Source: Bacillota bacterium
GTDB lineage: Bacteria > Bacillota > Clostridia > Clostridiales > Clostridiaceae
Direction of reading: 5' to 3'
Length of the DNA stretch: 24,687 bases
NCBI GenBank assembly: GCA_023451395.1
Contig: JAEXZL010000095.1
Coordinates: forward strand, 1 to 24,687
Position 1 is the stretch's first letter. Every line of letters starts with the position of its first letter. The position numbers and the translations under genes were made by a program. This document shows, piece by piece, positions 12,423-20,931 of this stretch. Below the pieces are notes generated by a model. The model worked only from the letters and a program-made list of their open reading frames with translations. It did no database searches and was not told the DNA's origin.

Positions 12423-13496
12423 ATGACTTTAGACAAAAAAAGAGCCTTTATAATAAATTTCCTGTATTTTATTATAGTTATACTTATAGGATATGTGGCA
12501 CTAAAATATGGACTTGTATGGTTTTTGCCATTTATATTAGCCTTTGCCATAGCCTTTTCCTTAAGACCTTTAATATTATACATAACAAAAAAGACAAAGA
12601 TTCCCTATAAGCTAGTGTCAGTTATTGTTCTACTGCTATTTTTTGCAATTGTAGGTGTTTTAATATTCTTTATATTTATGAGAGTTTTCGTTTTGCTCAG
12701 AGATCTTTTTTATCATATGCCTGATATATATAAGTTTAATATAGAACCGTCCTTCATGATTCTATTAGGCAAAATAGAGTCTATAGCCTCAGATTTTTCA
12801 CCGGATATTGTTAAAGGAGTAGAAGAATTAGCTCCTAACATAATGGAATCAATTGGTTCCATGGTTACATCTATTTCTTCTTTATCACTTATTTTTGTTA
12901 AGGATGTAGCCTCATCAATTCCGGGAATATTTATTGGGATGATATTTACTATAATATCCACAGTTTTTCTTACCCTTGACTTTGAAAAGATAACGGCTTT
13001 TATTATGAGGCAGTTTTCTCCAAAGGTAAAGAGCATTATTTATGATATTAAGGAATATATGATAGGCAGCTTGTTTAAACTTATAAAAGCCTATGCTATG
13101 CTTATGGCTTTAACCTTCTTAGAGCTTTCCATAGGTTTATCAATATTAAAATTAGAAAATGCTATTGCCATAGCTGCTCTGATAGCAATAATTGATATAC
13201 TTCCAGTACTAGGAACAGGAGGAATATTAGTCCCCTGGGCAATAATTGAATTAATAAGAGGCGATATATTCTTTGGTGCTGGTCTTTTAATCCTCTACCT
13301 TGTAATCACTATAGTTAGGAATTCCTTAGAACCAAAGCTTGTAGGAGAACAAATAGGTCTACACCCTTTAGCTACTTTAATGAGTATGTTTGTAGGTGCA
13401 AAACTCTTAGGTGTTCTAGGAATATTTCTATTCCCTATAATGGCTATTACACTTGTTAAGCTAAATGCAAGCAAAAAGCTTCAATTATTTAAGTAA
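12423..13496 (+). CDS. ytvI: YtvI-like sporulation integral membrane protein (AI-2E transporter family)
   Basis: A protein of 357 residues with about seven to eight membrane helices and the layout of the AI-2E/PerM family. There are two N-terminal helices (FIINFLYFIIVILIGY, then PFILAFAIAFSLRPLI). A long extracytoplasmic helical region follows from about 100 to 185. The C-terminal core has IDILPVLGTGGILVPWAI, IVRNSLEPKLVGEQIGLHPL and MSMFVGAKLLGVLGIFLFP. LEPKLVGEQIGLHPLATL and the overall length fit YtvI, the sporulation-associated subgroup, though the family also contains general permeases. AGGTGG lies 7 bases before ATG 12423. Upstream in-frame codons overlap the promoter and are unlikely to be used. 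Its transcript ends at the hairpin at 13505-13526. Confidence 0.85.
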   Translation: MTLDKKRAFIINFLYFIIVILIGYVALKYGLVWFLPFILAFAIAFSLRPLILYITKKTKIPYKLVSVIVLLLFFAIVGVLIFFIFMRVFVLLRDLFYHMPDIYKFNIEPSFMILLGKIESIASDFSPDIVKGVEELAPNIMESIGSMVTSISSLSLIFVKDVASSIPGIFIGMIFTIISTVFLTLDFEKITAFIMRQFSPKVKSIIYDIKEYMIGSLFKLIKAYAMLMALTFLELSIGLSILKLENAIAIAALIAIIDILPVLGTGGILVPWAIIELIRGDIFFGAGLLILYLVITIVRNSLEPKLVGEQIGLHPLATLMSMFVGAKLLGVLGIFLFPIMAITLVKLNASKKLQLFK

Positions 13497-13504
13497 ATAA
13501 AAAA

Positions 13505-13526
13505 ATAGCCAGGTTCTCCTGGCTAT
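13505..13526. terminator. Bidirectional terminator after ytvI
   Basis: ATAGCCAGG and CCTGGCTAT form a perfect 9-bp stem with a 4-base loop, preceded by A-rich and followed by T-rich sequence. Its right arm overlaps the last codons of the convergent minus gene ending at 13523. Confidence 0.85.
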
Positions 13527-13906
13527 TCTGCTTTTCTATCATATTCCTCTATATTATGAGACCTTTTCAGCTTCTCAAGCTTCTCTAAAAATTCCTTTTC
13601 TCCATAATACCCCATTTCTCTAAGCTCTTCTAATAATTCTTTTATACTGTTATACCTTTTAAAGTCATCCTTTTTTTCATGAGACTTATTATAAAATTCC
13701 TTAATATTTTTATATTCATCATTATTTATTATATTCCTCATCTGTAAATAAAAGAGCTTATAATCTATGGTATGTTCATGCTTCTGCTTTTTCGAATAAC
13801 TCTGTAATATTGGCCTTAAAGCAAGCCATACAGCAAAATAAATAATACCTACTAAGTATATAGTGCTAAAGATAAACCCACCAAAACCATTGATTTCAAA
13901 ATTCAT
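13523..13906 (-). CDS. Small membrane protein with charged cytoplasmic domain
   Basis: A 127-residue protein with one N-terminal membrane helix (about 9-33, ending in VWLALRPIL), then a long, highly charged helical domain. The domain includes LFYLQMRNIINNDEYKNI and IKELLEELREMGYYGEKE, and ends KRSHNIEEYDRKAE. The second half is likely coiled-coil. No family is recognised. The start is ATG 13906, since AGAGGT lies 6-7 bases upstream; an earlier ATG at 13921 would put that site within the gene. It lies downstream of, and in the same direction as, the TIM-barrel gene (49-base gap), so it may be the last gene of that operon. Confidence 0.6.
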   Translation of the reverse strand: MNFEINGFGGFIFSTIYLVGIIYFAVWLALRPILQSYSKKQKHEHTIDYKLFYLQMRNIINNDEYKNIKEFYNKSHEKKDDFKRYNSIKELLEELREMGYYGEKEFLEKLEKLKRSHNIEEYDRKAE

Positions 13907-13955
13907 ATACTTACCTCTCAATTCTCTTTTAAATAGAAATATTTGTGTAAGTCTA

Positions 13956-14720
13956 TTATAAGTAATCCATTTTCCTTAAATACTCTAAAGAAGCCCTTAT
14001 TCCCTCTTCGCTGAAAATCTCTAGGGACCAATCCGCTTCTGGGGCTAGTACTTTTAATAGGCTAAGTGCCTCCGAAATTTGTACTGTTCCCTCCTCTAAA
14101 GGACAATGGGAGTCCCTTTGGCCATTATTATTATGAAGATGCACATAACCTATCCTATTTCCTAAGCCTTCTATCCAATCCTTTACGGATTTTGTTGAAC
14201 AGACATTTTTATGACCTATATCAAAGCATATAGAAAAGATAGGATTGTTAACATAATCTATTATTTCTCTTAAAAGAAGGTAATCATCATCAAAAACATT
14301 TTCTAAATGAATTTTAATATCTCCAAACAGCTTATCCTCCAAGAACTCATTCCAAAAGTCTTTAGAATAGTATGCCCATTCTTTATCATAGCTCACCTTT
14401 GGTATAAAACCACTGTGAAATATTATATGCTCTGCCTTTAGCTCCCTAGCTATTTCATAGCTTTCCTGAAATCTTTCTTTTGTTATCTCTCTTATTCTTC
14501 TATCAGGACTACCTGGGGACATATCCACAAAGGGCCCATGAAGAGAAACAGGTCTATTAAGATAGCCCTTCATATCATCTTTAAACTCTCTAAGCTTGTT
14601 TTTCTTATCATCCAGTACAATTGCACTGGCAAAATTAACAATCTCAATACCGATGGAATAGTCCTTTAATATTCTCTGCATATCCTCAGTTTTTATCAGA
14701 TGTGATGAGTATATGTTCAT
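13956..14720 (-). CDS. Sugar phosphate isomerase/epimerase-like TIM-barrel protein
   Basis: A 254-residue protein of the xylose isomerase-like/AP endonuclease 2 TIM-barrel superfamily. Strand-end motifs appear in order: SLHGPF (H61), IIFHSG (H102), IKIHLENV (E140), ICFDIGH (D167, H170), GYVHLHNNNG (H194, H196), DSHCPLEEGTV (H205) and WSLEIF (E234). These residues make up the usual divalent metal centre of epimerases and isomerases such as IolE relatives. The substrate is unknown. Its start codon overlaps the stop of the upstream SagB-like gene (ATGA, 14717-14720), so the two are translationally coupled and probably act together. AGGGA lies upstream. The pairing is not one I can place in a known pathway. 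Confidence 0.85.
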   Translation of the reverse strand: MNIYSSHLIKTEDMQRILKDYSIGIEIVNFASAIVLDDKKNKLREFKDDMKGYLNRPVSLHGPFVDMSPGSPDRRIREITKERFQESYEIARELKAEHIIFHSGFIPKVSYDKEWAYYSKDFWNEFLEDKLFGDIKIHLENVFDDDYLLLREIIDYVNNPIFSICFDIGHKNVCSTKSVKDWIEGLGNRIGYVHLHNNNGQRDSHCPLEEGTVQISEALSLLKVLAPEADWSLEIFSEEGIRASLEYLRKMDYL

Positions 14721-15511
14721 TTTCTATTTTTCCCTACTGCAGCAGCATAGATTACAAATTGCTCTATACCATCTAAGCCTAAGAGAGAATTAAGCTCATC
14801 ATCATCAAAGGACCCAATGGCACAAGCTCCGCATTGAATAGACTCTGCTGCAAGGTATAAATTTTGACATACATGTCCTGCATCTAGATGCAGATATCTG
14901 TAGCTTCTTTCACCATATTTCCAGCTCATTCTATAGGGTACTGCTACCCACATAAAAAATACTCCTGCATTCCCTATAAACTTCTGATCATGACAGGCAG
15001 TTATCACTTTTTCCCTGATATCCTCATCCATAACAACCTTTATAAGCTTATTTTCCGTAGCGATATATCTATATATTCCAGGCTCCAAACCCTTAACTTT
15101 ATTAACTAATATATAACTTTCAAAGGCATGTCTAGATCCTGCAGAGGGCACATTTCTAAAGGTAACCTTTCCTACTCTTATTTCCTTTACTCCTTGAGTG
15201 CACCACAAAAGATAGGTGAGTTCCTCCAGAGTAAGGATTTCTTCGCCATATATTCTAAGTGTACGCCTGCCTTCTATAGCATCCCTTAAGGATATATCCT
15301 GAATATTAAGCTCTGACGGATCCTTTAAATCTATTATTTCCACCTTAAAATCATAGGGAAGTTCTAAGGGTGGCGCATTTATCCCCTTATCCTTATCACT
15401 ATCTTCTTCATATTTAGACTTTGTAAGCTCCATAAAGTCTACTCCTGCTTTTTCCATTTGATACCCCCAATGTGACCTTTTATTATAATTTCCTTTAGTA
15501 TATTTTACCAT
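14717..15511 (-). CDS. SagB/ThcOx-type nitroreductase-fold flavin oxidoreductase
   Basis: A protein of 264 residues. After an N-terminal extension (NKRSHWGYQMEKAGVDFMEL, then PPLELPY at about 47-53), the nitroreductase core begins at SLRDAIEGRRTLRIYG. It continues with LTYLLWCTQGV, FRNVPSAGSRHAFESYILV, GIYRYIATENKL, HLDAGHVCQNLYLAAES and GACAIGSFDDDELNSLLGLDG. The S-R-R and PSAGSRH segments are typical FMN contacts. The family includes azoline dehydrogenases of RiPP pathways, but no YcaO or precursor gene is nearby, so a stand-alone role is more likely. The start is uncertain: ATG 15511 has no clear ribosome binding site, while ATG 15457 has GGGGGT upstream but would lose the conserved N-terminus. 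It is divergent from nrdA. Confidence 0.85.
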   Translation of the reverse strand: MVKYTKGNYNKRSHWGYQMEKAGVDFMELTKSKYEEDSDKDKGINAPPLELPYDFKVEIIDLKDPSELNIQDISLRDAIEGRRTLRIYGEEILTLEELTYLLWCTQGVKEIRVGKVTFRNVPSAGSRHAFESYILVNKVKGLEPGIYRYIATENKLIKVVMDEDIREKVITACHDQKFIGNAGVFFMWVAVPYRMSWKYGERSYRYLHLDAGHVCQNLYLAAESIQCGACAIGSFDDDELNSLLGLDGIEQFVIYAAAVGKNRK

Positions 15512-15618
15512 AAGGAAATAATTATTGCTGTTAATTTATATGCCTATAAAAAATAAATTATTCTTTGTAAAACCTATTATCTCTTTATATTACTGTATAT
15601 GCTATTTTTATTTTTTAA

Positions 15619-15658
15619 CTAATTAATTTTATTATCTAATAATTAGTAAATTAATTAG
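15619..15658. repeat. Nested AT-rich inverted repeat between the divergent genes
   Basis: CTAATTAATTT (15619-15629) and AAATTAATTAG (15648-15658) form a perfect 11-bp inverted repeat. It encloses a second dyad, CTAAT-A-ATTAG (15636-15646). The shared half-site CTAAT/ATTAG recurs four times within 40 bp. It lies in the 308-base gap between the SagB-like gene and nrdA. Confidence 0.5.
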
Positions 15659-15753
15659 CATTTTTACTTCTAGCCATGCTAATGAGAATTATTTCGATTA
15701 TTTTGCACTTTATAAATTTTACCTTTAAATCCCTTTGTATTATACTTAACTCA

Positions 15754-15800
15754 CAACAATATGTTGTGTTTATTTATTAAATATACACAACATATAGTAT
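15754..15800 (+). promoter_or_regulatory. Tandem NrdR boxes upstream of nrdA
   Basis: Two 16-bp sites, CAACAATATGTTGTGT (15754-15769) and ACACAACATATAGTAT (15785-15800), match the palindromic NrdR box consensus (acaCwATATatwGtgt) at about 13 and 14 of 16 positions. Their starts are 31 bp apart, three helical turns, which is the spacing known for NrdR operators. NrdR is the ATP/dATP-sensing repressor of ribonucleotide reductase genes. Confidence 0.85.
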
Positions 15801-15819
15801 TACAAAGGTGGTGCATTAA

Positions 15820-18099
15820 ATGAATTTTAGAGACAAGGTATCTTATGAAGGACTCTCAAGCCTATGTAGCTATGCCTGCAGGGAGATATCATTAAACAAC
15901 CCAAAACTTTATGATAGTAAAAGGCTTCTAAAGGCTTCCGAGAATATTATAAAAGAAGATTCTCAGGAAAAAGAGCTAATAAGATCAATGACACAGGCTG
16001 CCTTAGAGCTTACCAGCGATAAAGCGCCTCTTTGGGAGAAAGCTGCAACAAAGCTATATTTAATAGAAATATATAAGGAAGTCTCTAATAATAGGACTAC
16101 ACTTAACAACATTGAAGATTCAATATACTCATCTACTCCCTACAGCTCCCTTTATCCACTGCTAAAAGCTCTCACAAATATTGGCCTTTATGGGAAGTAT
16201 ATTTTAGAAAGCTATAGTATCGAAGAAATACAAGAGGCAGAGGGCTACATAAAACCTGAAAGAGACTACCTACTTAGCTACAGTGGGCTAAATTTAATTT
16301 ATAAAAGATATCTTATTCAAAAGGGAAATAGGAAGGTATTAGAGCTTCCTCAGGAAATGTTTTTGGGAATAGCTCTGCATTTAGCTCTTAAGGAGCCTAA
16401 GGATAAAAGAATGTATTGGGTGCATCGCTTTTATGAGGTTCTCAGCTCTCTTAAGGCAACCATGGCTACACCTACTATGTCCAATGCCAGAAAGCCCTAT
16501 CATCAGCTAAGCTCCTGCTTTATTGATACAGTCTCAGATAGTCTACATGGGATTTATAAGAGCTTAGATAACTTTTCTAGAGTATCTAAATTTGGAGGAG
16601 GTATGGGTATCTATCTTGGAAAAGTCCGTGCCTTAGGTTCAGATATAAGAAATTATAAGGGTGCTTCTGGAGGTGTTATACCTTGGGTGAAGCTCTTTAA
16701 TGATACAGCCATTGCTGTAGATCAGCTTGGGATGAGAACTGGAAGTGTTTCTGTCTGGCTTGATGCTTGGCATAAGGACCTTCCGGAATTTTTACAGCTT
16801 AAGACCAATAATGGTGATGATAGAAAAAAGGCTCATGATGTTTTTCCAGGTATATGTTATCCAGACCTATTCTGGAGACTTGCAAAAGAGGATATTAATT
16901 CTACTTGGTATCTGATGTGTCCTCATGAAATTAAAAAGATTAAGGGCTATGAGCTCTGTGACTATTATGATAAGGAATGGGAAACAAGATATTATGACTG
17001 TGTAGAAGATGAAAGAATTGAAAAAAGAGAGATGTCTGTAAAGGACCTTGTAAAGCTTATAATCAAGAGTGCTTCGGAAACCGGCACCCCCTTTACCTTC
17101 TATAGGGATACTGTAAACAGACTAAATCCAAACAAGCATAAGGGAATGATATATTCCTCCAACTTATGTACTGAAATAATGCAAAATATGAGTCCACTTG
17201 AGTTTTTACAGGAGGAAATCACAGATGAGGAGGGCAATATAATCATTGTAGAAAAAACTATACCTGGAGACTTTGTAGTATGTAACCTTTCTTCCTTAGT
17301 CCTTGGAAATATAAATGTTACAGATAAGAAGGAACTTGAATTTATAGTTGAAACACAAATTCGAGCAATGGACAATGTGATAGATTTAAATTATTATCCA
17401 GTTCCCTATGCAAAGGTTACTAATAAAGCATATAGAGCTGTAGGACTTGGCACCAGCGGATATCACCATATGCTGGCAAACTATAATATCCCTTGGGAAA
17501 GTGAGGAGCATATAGCCTTTGTTAAAAAACTATATGAGGATATTAATTATTTTGCCATTAAAGGAAGCATGACCATAGCTAAAGAAAAGGGAAGCTATCC
17601 TTATTTTCATGGCTCAGAATGGGAAAGCGGAGAATATTTTAACCTAAGGAACTATAATTCGCCAAGGTGGGCAACGCTTAAAGAATCAGTTATCACTAAC
17701 ACTATAAGAAATGGATACCTATTTGCAGTGGCTCCAAATGGCTCCACAGCTGCTATTGCTGGAACTACAGAAGGGATTGATCCTATAATGAATCGATTCT
17801 ATTTTGAGGAAAAGAGAGGGATTATAACTCCAAAGGTTGCTCCAAATCTTAGTAAGGATAATGTAGAAGTTTATAAATCAGCCTATGAAATAGATCAGAA
17901 TTGGAGCATAAAAGCCTGTGCAGCAAGACAATTGCATATAGATCAGGGCCAGTCCTTTAATCTTTATATAACTACTGACTATACTATGAGACAGATTCTA
18001 AATCTTTATATTCATGCTTGGGAAGCGGGTATAAAGAGCATTTATTATATTAGGTCTAAATCCCTATCTGTTGTTGCCTGCGAAAGCTGCACAGCATAA
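15820..18099 (+). CDS. nrdA: Class I ribonucleoside-diphosphate reductase, alpha subunit
   Basis: A protein of 759 residues that reduces ribonucleoside diphosphates to deoxy forms. Catalytic landmarks, by analogy with E. coli NrdA, are all present: C233 (SSCFID), N448/C450/E452 in NLCTE, C488 (VVCNLSS), the radical-transfer pair Y742-Y743 (IYYIR) and a C-terminal redox pair C754/C757 (ACESC). The Cys pair is spaced CxxC rather than E. coli's wider spacing. The N-terminus lacks the KRDG-type start of an ATP-cone. Only its last helices seem to remain (AALELTSDKAPLWEKAATKL), so the dATP-sensing activity site may be lost. The ribosome binding site AAAGGTGG precedes ATG 15820. NrdR boxes lie directly upstream, and nrdB follows after 28 bases. 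Confidence 0.95.
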   Translation: MNFRDKVSYEGLSSLCSYACREISLNNPKLYDSKRLLKASENIIKEDSQEKELIRSMTQAALELTSDKAPLWEKAATKLYLIEIYKEVSNNRTTLNNIEDSIYSSTPYSSLYPLLKALTNIGLYGKYILESYSIEEIQEAEGYIKPERDYLLSYSGLNLIYKRYLIQKGNRKVLELPQEMFLGIALHLALKEPKDKRMYWVHRFYEVLSSLKATMATPTMSNARKPYHQLSSCFIDTVSDSLHGIYKSLDNFSRVSKFGGGMGIYLGKVRALGSDIRNYKGASGGVIPWVKLFNDTAIAVDQLGMRTGSVSVWLDAWHKDLPEFLQLKTNNGDDRKKAHDVFPGICYPDLFWRLAKEDINSTWYLMCPHEIKKIKGYELCDYYDKEWETRYYDCVEDERIEKREMSVKDLVKLIIKSASETGTPFTFYRDTVNRLNPNKHKGMIYSSNLCTEIMQNMSPLEFLQEEITDEEGNIIIVEKTIPGDFVVCNLSSLVLGNINVTDKKELEFIVETQIRAMDNVIDLNYYPVPYAKVTNKAYRAVGLGTSGYHHMLANYNIPWESEEHIAFVKKLYEDINYFAIKGSMTIAKEKGSYPYFHGSEWESGEYFNLRNYNSPRWATLKESVITNTIRNGYLFAVAPNGSTAAIAGTTEGIDPIMNRFYFEEKRGIITPKVAPNLSKDNVEVYKSAYEIDQNWSIKACAARQLHIDQGQSFNLYITTDYTMRQILNLYIHAWEAGIKSIYYIRSKSLSVVACESCTA

Positions 18100-18127
18100 T
18101 ATAAATTTCATACTGGAGGTACTAATA

Positions 18128-19162
18128 ATGTCAGAGCTAACAAAAAAAAGCTTTTTTAATGAGCTTGGTGATACAGAAACTTCAAAGAAAAAAATAATTA
18201 ACGGTAATACTACAAACCTTAATGATTTTAATAATATGAAATATATCTGGGCATCAGATTGGTATAGAACCGCAATGAACAACTTTTGGATTCCTGAAGA
18301 AATAAACATGTCTCAGGATCTTAAGGACTATAGGCTTTTATCGGAAAAGGAAAGAACTGCCTATGATAAAGTTCTCTCTTTTCTTATCTTCATGGATAGC
18401 ATTCTCATGAATACCTTAGGCAATGTTAACAACTATATTACTGCCAGTGAGGTTAATCTCTGCGTAACAATACAAGCCTTCCAGGAAGCTATCCATTCTC
18501 AATCCTACAGTTATATGCTTGATACAATCTGCTCTCCAGATAAGAGAAATGAGATCATGTATCAATGGAAGGATGATCCAATTCTTCTTAGCAGAAATAA
18601 GTTTATAGGAGATTTATATAATGAATTCGTAGAAAATCCTGTGCCTGAAAACTTGGTAAAAACCTGTGTTGCAAACTATATTTTAGAAGGCATATATTTT
18701 TATTCTGGCTTTATGTTCTTTTATAACTTAGAGAGAAATTCAAAAATGCCTGGAAGCGTTCAGCAGATTAGATATATTAATAGAGATGAAACCACCCATC
18801 TCTGGCTTTTTAGAAACATAATAAAAGAGATAAGAAAAGAACAGCCTGAGATATTTACTAATGAATTTACAGAGCTAATAAGAGAAATGATTAAGAATGG
18901 CGTAGAGAATGAAATAGCCTGGGGTCATTATGCCATAGGCGATAATATACCTGGCCTTAACAAGAAAGTCCTAAAAGAATATATAGAATACTTAGGTGAT
19001 TTAAGATTAAAAGATCTTGATTTAGAGCCTATCTTTGGAATAACTAAGAATCCAATGCCTTGGGTAGATCTATATTCAGATGCAAATTCAGTTAAAACAG
19101 ACTTTTTTGAGGCAAAGTCAACTGCCTATGCCAAGGCTGCGGTTCTGAAGGATGATTTATAA
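18128..19162 (+). CDS. nrdB: Class I ribonucleoside-diphosphate reductase, beta subunit
   Basis: A protein of 344 residues with the ferritin-like fold of the radical-generating subunit. All metal ligands can be assigned by comparison with E. coli NrdB: D90 (FMDSI), E120 and H123 (FQEAIHSQSY), E187 (LEGIYFYSGF), and E221 and H224 (RDETTH). The tyrosine that carries the radical is present as Y127, so a class Ia or Ib-type tyrosyl radical enzyme is expected rather than the phenylalanine-type Ic. The C-terminus (FFEAKSTAYAKAAVLKDDL) is the tail that docks on NrdA. ATG 18128 is placed by TGGAGG 7 bases upstream. It forms an operon with nrdA under NrdR control. Such oxygen-dependent enzymes are common in anaerobes beside class III, perhaps for oxygen exposure. 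Confidence 0.95.
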   Translation: MSELTKKSFFNELGDTETSKKKIINGNTTNLNDFNNMKYIWASDWYRTAMNNFWIPEEINMSQDLKDYRLLSEKERTAYDKVLSFLIFMDSILMNTLGNVNNYITASEVNLCVTIQAFQEAIHSQSYSYMLDTICSPDKRNEIMYQWKDDPILLSRNKFIGDLYNEFVENPVPENLVKTCVANYILEGIYFYSGFMFFYNLERNSKMPGSVQQIRYINRDETTHLWLFRNIIKEIRKEQPEIFTNEFTELIREMIKNGVENEIAWGHYAIGDNIPGLNKKVLKEYIEYLGDLRLKDLDLEPIFGITKNPMPWVDLYSDANSVKTDFFEAKSTAYAKAAVLKDDL

Positions 19163-19201
19163 TCCTGCCTCCTTTTAAAACAGTAATTTTTAAGCATTAT
19201 A

Positions 19202-19248
19202 AAGGAATCCTAATATTATTTATAAAAGGATTCCCTTATTCTTTTTTT
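19202..19248 (+). terminator. Terminator of the nrdAB operon
   Basis: GGAATCCT (19204-19211) pairs with AGGATTCC (19227-19234), with flanking A/T pairs. It is followed by CTTATTC and a run of seven Ts. It lies 40 bases after nrdB. Confidence 0.85.
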
Positions 19249-19314
19249 ATCAATATTCCTTGTAATTACAACTGTTATTTTTCAAATCAAGTGTACCTAT
19301 AATATTCTATTTTC

Positions 19315-20928
19315 TTATTCCTTAGAGGTTAATATCCTCTTCCACAACAGTATTGTTATAAATATATAAATTAAAGAAAGTATATACTGTCCTAAAGGAA
19401 GACTCTCAGCAATTTTCTGTATACCAGTGAGGATACCTATTACTAAAAATATTACTAGTGACATTATGGATTCTCCCTGCTGAGCTGGTAAAAATTCCAT
19501 AGAAAAAGGAAGCCTTTTCTGAAATATTTTAAAGGAAATTAAAGCTATTATAGGCATCAAACAAAGGCTTACAAAAAGCCCCGGTATTATTGATAAGCCC
19601 TCTACATATAAAAACACAACAGCTACAAATAAATATATGGGAAGCACCAGCAAAGATAACACTGATTTTAAAGCACCACTATATATAGTATAGTTATTTT
19701 TAATTGGGAGAGCCTCATATATCCAACCTCCCTTATAGCTATCTGAATATACTAGGTTTAATATGGTCATAGGTATCATAAGCGCAACAAAATTAATGCT
19801 TAAATACACCGAGAGATTTCTTCCAACTTCCTGAAAATCTCTAAAAGTAAAGAGAATAATAAAAGGCAGTATTATGGATACTCCTATGGAAGGGTACACC
19901 CTAAGCTTAAAGCCTCGGTCTCCTCTCCTCATCTCTGAAACAAAATTAAAGAATGCTCTCTCTTCCTTACTCCTACAGAGAAGCTTGCCTACTTTTTTAT
20001 AAACCTTTGGCTTACTTTTTATCTCCTGTGAATCAGAATAGTTTAGCTTTTGAAGGTTTTTCTCTAAGGATGGAGATATGAGTATATAGAGTATAAAGGC
20101 TATAATAGGAATTATAAGTGCTAACAGCGACAGAATCACCATAGGCATACTATTATTCCCTTGTATAATTAGTTCAAAAGGAGCTCCAAACCATAGAGGC
20201 GGAATAAGGAGATTCCACCAACTAAGTGTAAAATCAATTTTAAAATTAATAAAATCAAAGGCTCGTCCTATCAATTGACTCCCTATTGATATAAACATCA
20301 TAAAAAATATTTGCACATAATTGATTATATCCTTAAGCCTTTCACCATCAAAAAACCTTAAGATAAATGTGTAAATTAGAGCTGTGATCATAAGAATAAA
20401 TAAGTCCGCCAGAATTATCTCTAAAAGAAATAATAAAAAAAAGCTTATGCTTTTTAAAAATAAGGAGGTTATTAATGCTGGCCCGCATATTGCTAGAGTT
20501 ATCATAAGCATATATACAAAGATATGTATAGCTTTTGCAGTGCTTAAGGTTCTCTCAGAGATAGGCCTTATAGCCAGTATACTTTTATCTTTAATATCCA
20601 ATAGTACTGTAGAAAAATCCGATATTAAGACTGTCATTATAAGAAACATCATAAAAGAAAAAACAAATGACATCTGATATATATAGCTAATATCCAAAAA
20701 AATCACTGGAATCAAAAGAAATCCTATCAAAAGATATATTCCAAGTGATTTTATAAACTGATTTCCTTCCGCATCTATGTTCTTCTGACCTAAGGCCATG
20801 GAAGGTCTTCTTCTGTCTAGGGTAAATTTGACCTGAAGTATGGCTCTTACAGCGCTGTAATCTACCTTCATAAGCTTAAATATCCCTGATAATTTATCTA
20901 ATATCCTTAGAAGATAAAACTCCTTCAT
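19315..20928 (-). CDS. ABC exporter permease subunit
   Basis: An integral membrane protein of 537 residues with about twelve hydrophobic segments in two halves, separated by a charged cytoplasmic loop around residues 300-340 (SPSLEKNLQKLNYS, KSKPKVYKKVGKLL, EERAFFNFVSEMRRG). The N-terminal cytoplasmic part contains YSAVRAILQVKFTLDRRRPS, and SVLLDIKDKSILAIRPIS-like sequence follows the first helices. This arrangement is typical of the large single-chain permeases encoded next to an ATPase and called putative ABC exporters. The substrate is unknown. Its ribosome binding site (GGAGGG) lies in the last codons of the ATPase gene and the two genes are three bases apart, so they form one operon and very likely one transporter. 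Confidence 0.8.
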   Translation of the reverse strand: MKEFYLLRILDKLSGIFKLMKVDYSAVRAILQVKFTLDRRRPSMALGQKNIDAEGNQFIKSLGIYLLIGFLLIPVIFLDISYIYQMSFVFSFMMFLIMTVLISDFSTVLLDIKDKSILAIRPISERTLSTAKAIHIFVYMLMITLAICGPALITSLFLKSISFFLLFLLEIILADLFILMITALIYTFILRFFDGERLKDIINYVQIFFMMFISIGSQLIGRAFDFINFKIDFTLSWWNLLIPPLWFGAPFELIIQGNNSMPMVILSLLALIIPIIAFILYILISPSLEKNLQKLNYSDSQEIKSKPKVYKKVGKLLCRSKEERAFFNFVSEMRRGDRGFKLRVYPSIGVSIILPFIILFTFRDFQEVGRNLSVYLSINFVALMIPMTILNLVYSDSYKGGWIYEALPIKNNYTIYSGALKSVLSLLVLPIYLFVAVVFLYVEGLSIIPGLFVSLCLMPIIALISFKIFQKRLPFSMEFLPAQQGESIMSLVIFLVIGILTGIQKIAESLPLGQYILSLIYIFITILLWKRILTSKE

Positions 20929-20931
20929 ATC

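Noticed and set aside
14717..15511. SagB-like gene as part of a RiPP biosynthesis cluster
   Set aside because: No YcaO, LanC, precursor peptide, peptidase or dedicated transporter is adjacent. The ABC exporter at 19315-21723 is separated by the nrd operon.
15671..15705. Weak Fur-box-like sequence upstream of nrdA
   Set aside because: It matches only about five of seven positions per half and sits in very AT-rich DNA.
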